NCBI GenBank assembly: GCA_018267195.1
Contig: JAFDYY010000001.1
Coordinates: 62,001 to 126,000 of the forward strand
Direction of reading: 5' to 3'
Source: Bacteroidota bacterium
GTDB taxonomy: Bacteria > Bacteroidota > Bacteroidia > Cytophagales > Cyclobacteriaceae
DNA length: 64,000 nt
The notes below the pieces were generated by a model. That model ran no database searches, was not told the DNA's origin, and saw only the letters and a list, made by a program, of their open reading frames with translations. A program made the position numbers and the translations under genes. Positions 47,841 to 57,075 of this stretch are shown piece after piece; the first letter of the stretch is position 1, and the number at the start of each line of letters is the position of its first letter.

Positions 47841-49733
47841 ATGAAGTCCAACAAATATTTTGTCATTGATTTTGACAGCACTTTTACCAAAGTAGAAGCC
47901 TTTGATGTATTGGCCGATGTTTCGCTGAGCGGCCATCCCGAAAAAGATTCTATCAAAAAGAAAATTGTCGAAATTACCAACCAAGGCATGGATGGAACAC
48001 TGTCGCTTCGCGAATCCATACAAAAAAGGATTGAACTGCTCGCGCCCGAAAAAAAACATATTCGCTCGTTGGTTACACACTTAAAAGGCCTGGTATCTGA
48101 GTCCTTTAAACGAAACAAAGATTTTTTTACCTCGCATGCGGATAATATTTATATCATCTCGAATGGGTTTAAAGAATTTATCGAACCGGTAGTAACTGAA
48201 TTTGGGGTGAAGGAAGAAAATATCCTGGCCAATGAATTTGTAACCGATGGCAATGGTAAAATAATTGGTGCTGATACCAATAACCCGCTTTCAGCCAATA
48301 ACGGAAAAGTAGAAACGCTAAAGCAGTTAAATTTGCCGGGCGATGTGTATGTTATTGGCGATGGCTACACCGATTACGAAATTAAACACGCAGGGTTAGC
48401 CAATAAATTTTATGCTTTTACCGAAAACGTAGAGCGTGCCAGTGTACTAATAAAAGCGGATCACGTTGCCCCAAGCTTAGACGAATTTTTATACTTAAAT
48501 AAATTGAATACGGCCATCTCCTACCCCAAAAACAGAATCAACGTATTGTTACTGGAAAACGTGCATCCCATAGCCGTTGAATTAATGAAAGCCGAAGGCT
48601 TTAATGTAGAAACCTACCCTGCCGGGTTAGACGAAAGCGAACTATGCGAAAAAATAAAAAACGTATCGGTGCTGGGCATCCGCAGCAAAACACAAGTAAC
48701 AGCTAAAGTATTGGAGCAGGCCAGCCGACTAATGAGCATTGGCACCTTCTGCATCGGCACTAACCAAATTGACCTGAAAGCCGCTACCAAAAAAGGGGTG
48801 GCTGTTTTTAATGCTCCTTTCAGCAACACCCGCTCGGTGGTAGAGATGGCCATTGCCGAAATGATCATGCTTATTCGTGGATTTTATGATAAGTCGAACA
48901 AGATGCACCAAGGTCAATGGGATAAATCCGCTAAAGGAAGTTTTGAAGTGCGGGGCAAAAAACTGGGCATTATCGGTTATGGAAACATTGGCACCCAATT
49001 ATCTGTGCTGGCCGAGAACCTGGGCATGAAGGTTTTATTTTTTGATAAAGAAGAAAAACTGGCTATGGGCAATGCCACCAAATGTAAAAGTTTAAAGGAA
49101 CTATTGGGCGAAGCTGATGTGGTGTCCCTTCATGTAGATGGCCGCGAAAGCAACACTCATATTATTGGAAAAGCTGAATTTGCGCAAATGAAAAAAGGCG
49201 TGATTTTCCTTAACCTGAGCCGGGGCCATGTGGTTGATGTAAAAGCCCTGCGCGAAAATATATTGAACGGAAAAGTAGCCGGCTGTGCCGTAGATGTTTT
49301 TCCATACGAACCCATCAGTAACGAAGAAGAATTTGTTAGCGACCTGCGCGGGCTACCCAACACAATTTTAACTCCACATATCGGAGGCAGTACACTCGAA
49401 GCACAAGAAAACATCGGTCAGTTTGTTCCCGGCAAACTAATGGACTACATCAACAACGGAAGTACCAGCAACAGTGTAAATTTTCCGAACCTTACGCTGC
49501 CTACATTAGAAAATGCACACCGGCTCATACACGTCCACCACAACGTGCCCGGTATTTTGGCACGGATTAACCAAATCTTGGCCGACCATGGAATTAATAT
49601 TGTGGGGCAGTATTTAAAAACCAACGAATTGATTGGCTATGTAATTACCGATATCAACAAAGAATACAACAAAGAGGTAATTAAGCAACTGCGTGCCATT
49701 GAGCATACCATTAAGTTCAGGATATTGTACTAA
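47841..49733 (+). CDS. serA: SerB-SerA fusion: phosphoserine phosphatase-like HAD domain plus phosphoglycerate dehydrogenase
   Basis: 630 residues against about 400-530 for ordinary SerA. Residues 1 to about 225 form a SerB-like HAD domain with all motifs: nucleophile DFDST (Asp10, Asp12), IISNG, the lysine in NNGKVETL, and GDGYTD near 173-178. From about 233 follows D-3-phosphoglycerate dehydrogenase: IRSKTQVTAKVLEQA, Rossmann motif GYGNIGTQ near 380, LNLSRGHVVD, and the catalytic histidine in TPHIGGSTLEAQENIG. An ACT domain ends the protein (from about 555). Steps 1 and 3 of serine synthesis would be on one chain; only SerC is missing from it. The start is supported by a TACATTTG box. Confidence 0.94.
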   Translation: MKSNKYFVIDFDSTFTKVEAFDVLADVSLSGHPEKDSIKKKIVEITNQGMDGTLSLRESIQKRIELLAPEKKHIRSLVTHLKGLVSESFKRNKDFFTSHADNIYIISNGFKEFIEPVVTEFGVKEENILANEFVTDGNGKIIGADTNNPLSANNGKVETLKQLNLPGDVYVIGDGYTDYEIKHAGLANKFYAFTENVERASVLIKADHVAPSLDEFLYLNKLNTAISYPKNRINVLLLENVHPIAVELMKAEGFNVETYPAGLDESELCEKIKNVSVLGIRSKTQVTAKVLEQASRLMSIGTFCIGTNQIDLKAATKKGVAVFNAPFSNTRSVVEMAIAEMIMLIRGFYDKSNKMHQGQWDKSAKGSFEVRGKKLGIIGYGNIGTQLSVLAENLGMKVLFFDKEEKLAMGNATKCKSLKELLGEADVVSLHVDGRESNTHIIGKAEFAQMKKGVIFLNLSRGHVVDVKALRENILNGKVAGCAVDVFPYEPISNEEEFVSDLRGLPNTILTPHIGGSTLEAQENIGQFVPGKLMDYINNGSTSNSVNFPNLTLPTLENAHRLIHVHHNVPGILARINQILADHGINIVGQYLKTNELIGYVITDINKEYNKEVIKQLRAIEHTIKFRILY

Positions 49734-49742
49734 AAAATGGCA

Positions 49743-50513
49743 CTAAAAAGAAATGATCACGGCCCCCTCATGTTGAAAAATAGAAGGCTTTATTTTAAAA
49801 GAGCGCTCTATGTTTTCTTCGGTTAGTACTTCCTCCGGTTTTCCAAAAGAAGCTACTTTTCCTTCGTTCAGCAAAAGAATAGAATCTCCGAATTTAGATG
49901 CCAGATTCAGATCGTGTACAACCCCTACAATAACTAAATCATTTTTTTGTTCAAACAACTGAAGTTTGGCCATAAATTGATATTGAAAATTTACATCCAA
50001 AAAAGTAAGTGGTTCATCCAAAAAAAGATAACGACAGCGCCCGGGTGTAGAAAACCAGATCTGAGCCAATACCCGGGCAAAGTTTACCCGTTGTTTCTCA
50101 CCACCGCTTAAAGTGGAGTAGTCGCGGTCGGCCAGTAAATTTATTTCAAAATAATGCATCGCCTCTCGCACCGCTTGTTCATCTTGTTTTCCGGGGCTTG
50201 TGGTAAAATGCGGGTATCTTCCCATCATCACTACTTCCCAAACCTTTAGCGGAAAAGCAATTTCGGTATGCTGCGAGAGCACCGCTCTAAATTTTGATAA
50301 ATGCCGAAGCGAAATATTTTGCAGGTTTACTTCTTCATAAAAAATATTTCCATCATAAGGAATTTGTTTACTCATGGCCTTGATAAGGGTAGATTTTCCC
50401 GAGCCGTTCGGGCCGATAATCAGGTTTATCTTTCCCGGAAAAAAAGAAACAGAAATTTGATTTAACAATTTCTTAGAACCAATTGAGGAAGATATCGTAT
50501 CCAGTTTCAGCAT
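49743..50513 (-). CDS. hmuV: Heme/iron ABC transporter ATP-binding protein (HmuV type)
   Basis: ABC ATPase of 256 residues. Walker A is GPNGSGKST, the signature is LSGGEKQRVNFARVLAQIW and Walker B is YLFLDEPLTFLD. LSQHTEIAFPLKVWEVVMMGRYPHF is the segment typical of FecE/HmuV-type importers. It energises uptake through the permease encoded upstream, whose stop overlaps its start by one base. Last gene of the leftward iron operon. Confidence 0.93.
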   Translation of the reverse strand: MLKLDTISSSIGSKKLLNQISVSFFPGKINLIIGPNGSGKSTLIKAMSKQIPYDGNIFYEEVNLQNISLRHLSKFRAVLSQHTEIAFPLKVWEVVMMGRYPHFTTSPGKQDEQAVREAMHYFEINLLADRDYSTLSGGEKQRVNFARVLAQIWFSTPGRCRYLFLDEPLTFLDVNFQYQFMAKLQLFEQKNDLVIVGVVHDLNLASKFGDSILLLNEGKVASFGKPEEVLTEENIERSFKIKPSIFQHEGAVIISF

Positions 50514-51538
50514 CAGAAATAATGTCGGTTTCTTCTTAACAGTAAAATAAAAACCGGAACACCAATAGCCGAAGTAACAATACCTATGGGCAACTCGGCC
50601 GGGGCTAAAAGAAGACGTGCCGCAAGGTCGGCTAAGCTCAGGAGAAGAGCACCCAGTAAAACACTGCCTATCAATAAATAACGATTATCCGATCCTTTTA
50701 TTAACCGAAGCAAATGCGGAACAATTAAACCAATAAAACTAATCACTCCCACAAAAGCCGTTGCTACTGCTACCAATACAACCGTAACCGTTAGCACACT
50801 TACTTTAAGCCGGTTCATGTTTACGCCTAAGTAAAGAGCTTCCTCTTCACCCATGGCCAATGCGTTTAATGATTTGACCAAACGAAGCGAAACCAAAAAA
50901 CAAATCAGGGTAGAAGCACCGATGACTAATACCGAGTTCCAGTTCGCTCCTGACAAAGTGCCCAGGTTCCAAAAAGTGATAGACCTCGCTTGTGGGTCGC
51001 GCGCCAAATACGACATCAACCCTACCCCGCTCAGGCAAAGAGCATTAACGGCAATACCCGTAAGAAGTAATGAAATAATAGATTGGGTTCCACCCTTCCG
51101 GTGCGAAAACAAAAAAACAACTACCGTTGCCAGCGCTCCGCCTATACTGGCTGCCAGGGGTAACGTCCACACGCCTGCATTAAATTGAAAAGTAGCTCCC
51201 AGCACAAAATAGAGTGAAGCACCGAATGCTGCCCCGCTCGATGTGCCCACCAGGCCGGGCTCTACAATCGGGTTGCGAAACAGGGCCTGCATCAGCACGC
51301 CCGCCATAGCCAGGCAAGCTCCTACCAATAAACAGGTAATTGCTCTGGGCAACCGGATATTTAAAAAGATACGTTCGTTTAAGGTGAGCGCATCCGAAGA
51401 AAAGTAATTGGATACCGATGAAAAAATTTCTTCAGAGCTGATAATAATAGCGCCCCAACGCAACGAAAAGAAAAAGACAACCCCTAATGCGATTGACAAG
51501 ACAATCCAAACTGTAGTATAATTTCTATTGAGCAGCAT
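50513..51538 (-). CDS. hmuU: FecCD family iron/heme ABC transporter permease
   Basis: Polytopic permease of 341 residues from the ATG at 51538; an earlier ATG at 51607 would overlap the binding-protein gene by 83 bases and adds no family sequence. Typical segments are RLPRAITCLLVGACLAMAGV, ALFRNPIVEPGLVGTSSGAA and FIGLIVPHLLRLIKGSDNR. It forms the membrane channel with HmuV. The start overlaps the hmuT end by 14 bases. Confidence 0.94.
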   Translation of the reverse strand: MLLNRNYTTVWIVLSIALGVVFFFSLRWGAIIISSEEIFSSVSNYFSSDALTLNERIFLNIRLPRAITCLLVGACLAMAGVLMQALFRNPIVEPGLVGTSSGAAFGASLYFVLGATFQFNAGVWTLPLAASIGGALATVVVFLFSHRKGGTQSIISLLLTGIAVNALCLSGVGLMSYLARDPQARSITFWNLGTLSGANWNSVLVIGASTLICFLVSLRLVKSLNALAMGEEEALYLGVNMNRLKVSVLTVTVVLVAVATAFVGVISFIGLIVPHLLRLIKGSDNRYLLIGSVLLGALLLSLADLAARLLLAPAELPIGIVTSAIGVPVFILLLRRNRHYF

Positions 51539-52397
51539 TCTGACGAATGAGCTTTTGTAACCTAAGAACAATTTCGCCCGTGCGTGGTCCGAGATACACC
51601 ATGTCATGCTCTTCTACACGGAAAATACGATTACTCTTGGCGGCTTTTGTGCCGGCCACACCGGGTAATTCTTTAATCTTATCTAATGAGCCTAATTGGT
51701 CATAGCCAAAATCGGTAAGCAGAATAACGTCTGGGTCGGTCTTGGCTACTAACTCAGATGAAAGTTGCATCATGCCCCGTTCGCCATCCAACGGAATTTC
51801 TCCGCCTGCCCAGTTAATCAGTTTGGCCGCGGTAGAGTGCTTTGTCATAGTGAGGTACACATTGTTGGCTCGGCCGAAATGGATAATCATTACTTGCGGC
51901 TTACCCTTCAGCGAAGGGGCAACGGCCAAAGCGGTTTTCATATCCGTATCAATTTTGGCATTTAGCGAGTCGGCTTCCTTCTTTCTTTTAAAATACGCAC
52001 CCATTTCCGATATCAATGTCTTGGCTGATTCAATATCTTCCCCTTTAGTCTTAAATACCATCATAGGGATTTTCAAATCCTGCAGTTGTTTCATCACCTG
52101 CTCCGGTCCCACGTTGTTATCATGAATAACCAGGGTCGGTTTAGTAGAAAGAATTCCTTCGGCACTTAATGCACGATGATACCCCACCGTTTGAAGTTTT
52201 TTAATTTCAGGAGGATAGGTGCTGGATAAATCTACTCCCACCAAATCTTTTTGAGCCCGTAAAGCAAAAATTATTTCATTGTATTGTTTGGAAAGGCAGA
52301 CAATACGTTCCGTTCGCTCCTCTTTATGTTCTTTATTGCCAAAGCGCCCACAAGATGCGAGTGTTCCGGCTATAAAAAGTATGATTATTTTTTTCAT
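51525..52397 (-). CDS. hmuT: Heme/iron ABC transporter substrate-binding lipoprotein (HmuT type)
   Basis: 290 residues with a lipoprotein signal, MKKIIILFIAGTLASCGRF, Cys16. The binding fold of class III periplasmic proteins is seen: RIVCLSKQYNEIIFAL, VGYHRALSAEGILSTKPTLVI, and DPDVILLTDFGYDQLGSL. The YHRALSAEGIL stretch resembles HmuT-like hemin-binding proteins, so heme is the favoured ligand, but a siderophore is possible. It lies between the TonB receptor and the permease in the same operon. Confidence 0.9.
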   Translation of the reverse strand: MKKIIILFIAGTLASCGRFGNKEHKEERTERIVCLSKQYNEIIFALRAQKDLVGVDLSSTYPPEIKKLQTVGYHRALSAEGILSTKPTLVIHDNNVGPEQVMKQLQDLKIPMMVFKTKGEDIESAKTLISEMGAYFKRKKEADSLNAKIDTDMKTALAVAPSLKGKPQVMIIHFGRANNVYLTMTKHSTAAKLINWAGGEIPLDGERGMMQLSSELVAKTDPDVILLTDFGYDQLGSLDKIKELPGVAGTKAAKSNRIFRVEEHDMVYLGPRTGEIVLRLQKLIRQNAAQ

Positions 52398-52432
52398 GAG
52401 CTTAAGTGTTTAGTTTAGGTGTCTGTTCGTAA

Positions 52433-52473
52433 CGGCAAGCTATAGATTCGGAAGATTCTACCATAGCTTGCCG
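52433..52473 (-). repeat. Intercistronic hairpin between TonB receptor and hmuT
   Basis: An 11-bp perfect inverted repeat, CGGCAAGCTAT / ATAGCTTGCCG, with a 19-base loop lies between the receptor stop and the hmuT start. No T-run follows in the leftward direction, so it is not a standard terminator. It may protect the receptor mRNA or reduce expression of the downstream transporter genes. Confidence 0.6.
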
Positions 52474-52483
52474 GTAAGACAAA

Positions 52484-54859
52484 TTAAAAAGTATATTTCA
52501 AATTAAGTCCTCCAAAATAATTTACCCAGCGCGGGCCTGGCAAATAGGTATCCGGTTGCTGGTTGATAAACACCATTTGGTAATATTGTTTGCCTGCCAA
52601 ATTATTAATTCCAAAGTAGGCATCTACCGCCAGGTGTGTACCTAACGTTTTGCGAAAACCAATTTTTGAATTGATCAGGTCATACGCGCTCGTCATCAAC
52701 AACCCGTCTGAGGTAATCGGCATGGCATCGCGGTGCATATATACTATGTTAAAATAAATACCTTGATTCGATAGTACATCTACCCCGGCATTGTAAACAT
52801 TTTTAGGTACACCGGCCACCGCCTTGCCTGTGTAATCGGTCGGAGCCGCCAATGCATTATTTTGATAAGTATAGTTCTTGTATTTAAAATCAGAATATGT
52901 ATAATTAATAAATGGCCTCACCGACCGAAGCAAGCCTTTATCAGCCTGATAGGCTTGGTACCAAACCATTGCCTCTACCCCATTATTATCAAGCTCTCCG
53001 CTATTGATAACGTACGTATAAGCCGTGGCGGTGCCGGCCGAATTTAATACAGCCACCGAAGTCATTTTGTTAGAAAAAACAGCATTGAAATACGCCAACG
53101 TATAATCTAATTTTCCTTTAAGCAGACTTCCCTTCGATCCAAATTCAACTTGCTGGCCAAGTTCCGGTTTTAGTCCGGTATTTACTTTTCCGGCCAACGG
53201 GGTGTAGATGTTGGATGATACCGGAGCTTTATATCCCTGTGAATAGGCGGCATACACCGTTAGATTTTTGCCAATCAATTTACTGAGCGATACCGAAGGC
53301 GACACCAGATTTTGGTAGTTCATGTTATATGTAGTGGGCACCGTGTTGCCGGGTATGTTATTGGCGGCCACATACATTTTATCATACAATACAATATTCA
53401 TCGAACTTGATCCGATTCCGGCCGTCAGGTTGTATTGATGAGGCAAGGTGAGGGTCCATTGGGTAAAAACTGAATACGTAGAGTTGATGGTTGTCTGATT
53501 ACTGCGCATCGTGCCAATAATATTATACCCGGTAGGGTTAGCATTGTTCGGCACCATGCCATAGGCTATGCTTTGGGCGTATTGCCGTTGCGCTTCAATA
53601 CCCGCTATGCCCGACAATGAAATTTGTTCGCCCGCCTTAAATCTAAAATCAAAAGTTGACCGGAGGCCGTAGTTCACAGGGGCTTTGTCTGTCCACCCGC
53701 CAGCCGAACTGGCATTATTGCTCATGGCCGATCCAAACAACGTAGTGAAGTTAGAAATCTTTTCATTGAACTTATAAGTGTGGCCTATGCCAGCCCGGAA
53801 ACTGATAATGTTGGAGTGTGCATCGTTTTTAATGTAAGCCGGATTTCCACTGTAGTTCAGCGTATCGTATTGTGCTTTAGAAAGCTCTCCGTTACGTTGG
53901 TCGTAACTATTGCTGTACCCTAAATAAGTGGTGAGGGATTGTTTCTCATTCAACTTAAATTGCCCCATCATATTCACAAAATCTTTAGTTGATTTTGTAT
54001 GCTGCATAAATCCATCATAGTTTTGACTTCCATAATTAATTAACAGCGATGAGTGAGGCCCGCCTGTTTGTATTGTGGTAGTTGACCTTCGCAACCCATA
54101 AGAACCAAACATCGTATTTTGGCTCAACGAAGTTTTGTTAGGTTCAGCTTTTACGGTTTGCAGATTTACTACACCCGAAACCGCCAAACCATACAACGTG
54201 CCGGCAGGGCCCTTTACAATTTCTACATTGTTTACCGAACCAAAGTCAATGTCATCTAATACAGTAATGCCTTCGGCATCGGTAAGCGGAATACCATTGA
54301 GATAGGCCTTAATGCCCATACCGTCAAAATTGCTATTGGTGCCCCGCACCCCGGGGCCACCGGCACCGTATCCGCGAATGTTAAACTGTTGGCCAGCCGA
54401 AACGGTTCTGCGCTGCATAAAAACACCTGGCACATTGGCGTTTACCGCATCATCTAAAAATAAACCGGTGCTTCTTTTAATTTCTGTTTCCCCCAGTTTG
54501 GAAATAGAAGCCGGTTGATTAAGTACTAATTTATTCTGAGTAGATGTGGCCGTTATTTCTACCCCCTCCAAAATAACGGTAGAAGGCGTAAGTATAAATT
54601 GCATTGGAGCTGAACAATCGCTTATAGCTTGGCTTTGCAGTTCAAACCCGATGTGCGATATAGAAATTGTAGCTCCGGGTTTGCAATCAATAGAAAATAA
54701 CCCACCCGCATCGGTTAGGCCTACTGCCTGATCGGCCACTTTAATAGTAGCATCGGCCACTGGCAAACCATTTCCGTCAGTTACTTTTCCGGTAAGTGTC
54801 TGAGCCGATATCGTGGAGGTAATAAATAAAAAAAAGATAAGGTAAAATATATGCTTCAT
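52484..54859 (-). CDS. TonB-dependent receptor with carboxypeptidase-regulatory-like domain
   Basis: 791 residues from the ATG at 54859, which gives the signal peptide MKHIFYLIFFLFITSTISAQ. Residues about 21-100 are a CarboxypepD_reg-like domain (LTGKVTDGNGLPVADATIKV). The plug follows (about 110-235; FNIRGYGAGGPGVRGTN, VEIVKGPAGTLYG), then a 22-strand barrel ending in NLKYTF with a terminal Phe. The stretch PELGQQVEFGSKGSLL is typical of ferric-siderophore-type receptors. Genomic context with hmuT-U-V makes iron or heme import likely. It is preceded by an unknown membrane-anchored protein on the same strand. Confidence 0.93.
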   Translation of the reverse strand: MKHIFYLIFFLFITSTISAQTLTGKVTDGNGLPVADATIKVADQAVGLTDAGGLFSIDCKPGATISISHIGFELQSQAISDCSAPMQFILTPSTVILEGVEITATSTQNKLVLNQPASISKLGETEIKRSTGLFLDDAVNANVPGVFMQRRTVSAGQQFNIRGYGAGGPGVRGTNSNFDGMGIKAYLNGIPLTDAEGITVLDDIDFGSVNNVEIVKGPAGTLYGLAVSGVVNLQTVKAEPNKTSLSQNTMFGSYGLRRSTTTIQTGGPHSSLLINYGSQNYDGFMQHTKSTKDFVNMMGQFKLNEKQSLTTYLGYSNSYDQRNGELSKAQYDTLNYSGNPAYIKNDAHSNIISFRAGIGHTYKFNEKISNFTTLFGSAMSNNASSAGGWTDKAPVNYGLRSTFDFRFKAGEQISLSGIAGIEAQRQYAQSIAYGMVPNNANPTGYNIIGTMRSNQTTINSTYSVFTQWTLTLPHQYNLTAGIGSSSMNIVLYDKMYVAANNIPGNTVPTTYNMNYQNLVSPSVSLSKLIGKNLTVYAAYSQGYKAPVSSNIYTPLAGKVNTGLKPELGQQVEFGSKGSLLKGKLDYTLAYFNAVFSNKMTSVAVLNSAGTATAYTYVINSGELDNNGVEAMVWYQAYQADKGLLRSVRPFINYTYSDFKYKNYTYQNNALAAPTDYTGKAVAGVPKNVYNAGVDVLSNQGIYFNIVYMHRDAMPITSDGLLMTSAYDLINSKIGFRKTLGTHLAVDAYFGINNLAGKQYYQMVFINQQPDTYLPGPRWVNYFGGLNLKYTF

Positions 54860-54999
54860 GTTACAATATTGTTTTGATAGATAAACATCCAATTAGGAAT
54901 AATAAAACAATTAGCGAACTATGTTACCGCTCATTGTTTAGCTAAAAAATATAGCAGACAAATTCAACACCTGGATGTGTTAACCTTTGCTAAAAAAAA

Positions 55000-55494
55000 T
55001 TAAAACATAGTGCGCGGAGGAGGGGTAATAAGATTGGGGGGAAGAGAGCTATAAAGATCTGCCGTTCGGTTCATTTTAGGAATCGGGCTGATTGCCGGGC
55101 TGCATGTAAACACAGTGAGGGATTCATAAAATTGAACATACGGCATTGTATTGTTTCCCGGCTTACTGTCGAATTGTTTTAAGTAGGAGAAAAACATTTC
55201 CTCGAAAAGATCATTCTGACAAAAAATTTCCACGATGTCGCCCTTATCTACAATACTGGCCACATCATACATTTTGCCATTTCTTTCAAACTCCACATTC
55301 GGTTCGGCCCATTGTACGGATCGGAATTCCTCGGCTGTTAAAGTTAGAATGATCGTCTTTGTGTTATCCGTCTTTACCCATTTCTGAAATGAGCTGCGAT
55401 GAGAAGTGAGAAAAAAACCAGTTGAAATGCACAGCAAACTGAACGTGTAGAAAGACAGTAGTACCCCGATTGCAATTTTTTTATAAAACTTCAT
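55000..55494 (-). CDS. Hypothetical membrane-anchored protein, 164 aa
   Basis: Not recognised. Residues 1-31 hold one hydrophobic segment (GVLLSFYTFSLLCISTGFFL), either an uncleaved anchor or a signal peptide. The rest is a compact domain with EFRSVQWAEPNVEFERNGKMYDVASI (in parts) and an acidic central part. The C-terminus is proline-rich and ends ITPPPRTMF. It precedes the TonB receptor by 140 bases on the same strand, so a role in iron or heme uptake is possible but only by position. Confidence 0.75.
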   Translation of the reverse strand: MKFYKKIAIGVLLSFYTFSLLCISTGFFLTSHRSSFQKWVKTDNTKTIILTLTAEEFRSVQWAEPNVEFERNGKMYDVASIVDKGDIVEIFCQNDLFEEMFFSYLKQFDSKPGNNTMPYVQFYESLTVFTCSPAISPIPKMNRTADLYSSLPPNLITPPPRTMF

Positions 55495-55565
55495 TGATAC
55501 CCTAAGCCTACGAAAATAACAGACTATAAAAAAATAAAATGTTACAGGCGGCTATTGGGCAGCCA

Positions 55566-56360
55566 TTACTTTTTGTAGTATCCTAAGGCTTCGGGCATCC
55601 ATCCTTGCAAGTCTTTCACGCGGTTTTCGTCTGATGGGTGCGTGCTTAAAAATTCGGGAGGTTTTTGCCCGGTGTTCATTTCAATCATGCGTTTCCAAAA
55701 CAAAGGTGCATGGTTGGGGTCGTATCCGGCAATCGCCATAAAAATTAACCCGATGTGGTCGGCCTCCGACTCGTGCTGCCTAGAAAATTTTAACATTCCT
55801 AAATTAGAGCCCATGCCTACGGCTTGCATTAAAAGTTGTTTGGTAGCGGTAGGGTTTTGCCCCAGCGCAGCACTAAGTGTACTTAATCCCAACTGCTCAA
55901 TCAATCCTTGGCTCATGCGCTCGCGCCCATGGTTGGCAATGGCGTGCGCTACTTCATGCCCCATCACCACAGCTACCCCGTTTTCATCTTTACATATCGG
56001 AAGTATCGCTGTATAGAATGCTACTTTACCACCGGGCATGCACCAGGCATTTACAGTTTTGTCGTCTTGAATTAAATTAAACTCCCAATTAAAACCGGCC
56101 AACTGGTCGCTCCATCCTTTGCTGGCCATATACTGCTCTACCGCACCTTGTATGCGTTTACCTACTCGCTTAATCATTTCAGTTTGTTCCACATTAGTAG
56201 AGAGCGGCCCTTTTCTGATTACATCTTGATACTGACCGGCCGACATGGTGTTAATTTCCGAACTGGATACCAAATCTAACTGCTTACGTCCTGTAACGGG
56301 AACGGTAGAACAGGATTGAACAAAGAATAAAAAGATCAGAGATATAAAACGAAAAGACAT
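55566..56360 (-). CDS. M48 family metallopeptidase, lipoprotein (BepA/LoiP-like)
   Basis: 264 residues with lipoprotein signal MSFRFISLIFLFFVQSCSTV, Cys17, followed by the family phrase PVTGRKQLDLVSSSE. The zinc motif is HEVAH in VVMGHEVAHAIANHGRERM, and the third ligand is in ESEADHIGLIFMAIAGYDP. Such periplasmic proteases act in outer-membrane protein quality control. It is a single gene, divergent from the FAH-family hydrolase. Confidence 0.95.
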   Translation of the reverse strand: MSFRFISLIFLFFVQSCSTVPVTGRKQLDLVSSSEINTMSAGQYQDVIRKGPLSTNVEQTEMIKRVGKRIQGAVEQYMASKGWSDQLAGFNWEFNLIQDDKTVNAWCMPGGKVAFYTAILPICKDENGVAVVMGHEVAHAIANHGRERMSQGLIEQLGLSTLSAALGQNPTATKQLLMQAVGMGSNLGMLKFSRQHESEADHIGLIFMAIAGYDPNHAPLFWKRMIEMNTGQKPPEFLSTHPSDENRVKDLQGWMPEALGYYKK

Positions 56361-56460
56361 ATTTTTTTTGATGGCAAGTTACATGTTTAATGACTGAAGT
56401 TACAAGTCCGCAATAACTTAATGTGCCAAATTGTAGCTACCTTTACTGAAATATTTATCT

Positions 56461-57075
56461 ATGCGAATATTTGCCATCGGCCGTAATTATGCCGAACACA
56501 TTAAGGAACTGAACAATGAAAGACCTGACGAGCCAGTGATCTTTACCAAACCTGATACGGCCATTCTTAAGAACGGATCACCTTTTTATTTTCCGAATTT
56601 CTCAAAAGACATCCATCATGAAATAGAACTGGTACTGAAAATCAGCAAAGAGGGAAAAAACATAGAAGAAAAATTTGCCGGCAACTATTTTGATTCCATT
56701 GGTTTGGGAATTGACTTTACAGCACGCGACCTACAGCAGAAAGCAAAAGAAAAAGGATTACCGTGGGATATCGCCAAAGGGTTTAACAGCTCTGCTCCCC
56801 TATCCGACAAATTCATTCCGGTTTCTTCTTTTAAGAATCTGAACGATATCAATTTTAAATTGGAAATAGATGGCGAAGTAAAACAACAGGGCAACACCAG
56901 CCTTATGTTATTTAACTTCCACTACATTATTTCTTACTTATCAAAATTTTTTACCCTGCGCACAGGCGACCTGATTTTTACCGGTACTCCTAAAGGCGTG
57001 GGTGCTGTAAAAATTGGAAATAAACTGACGGGCTATCTCGAAAATGAAAAACTATTGGAGTTTGAGGTTAAGTAA
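56461..57075 (+). CDS. Fumarylacetoacetate hydrolase family protein
   Basis: 204 residues, a short cytosolic FAH-fold enzyme that hydrolyses or decarboxylates small oxo acids. The head MRIFAIGRNYAEHIKELN, the metal-binding HHEIELVLKISKEG, and the segment KGLPWDIAKGFNSSAPLS are typical. FTGTPKGVGAVKIG closes the fold. The exact substrate is unclear; oxaloacetate decarboxylase or acylpyruvase activity is known in this family. The M23 peptidase gene starts inside its end, overlapping by 32 bases. Confidence 0.93.
   Translation: MRIFAIGRNYAEHIKELNNERPDEPVIFTKPDTAILKNGSPFYFPNFSKDIHHEIELVLKISKEGKNIEEKFAGNYFDSIGLGIDFTARDLQQKAKEKGLPWDIAKGFNSSAPLSDKFIPVSSFKNLNDINFKLEIDGEVKQQGNTSLMLFNFHYIISYLSKFFTLRTGDLIFTGTPKGVGAVKIGNKLTGYLENEKLLEFEVK

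Noticed and set aside
49743..55494. A novel defence or secretion system around the TonB receptor
   Set aside because: All recognised genes are standard iron or heme import components; only the 164-residue protein is unexplained.
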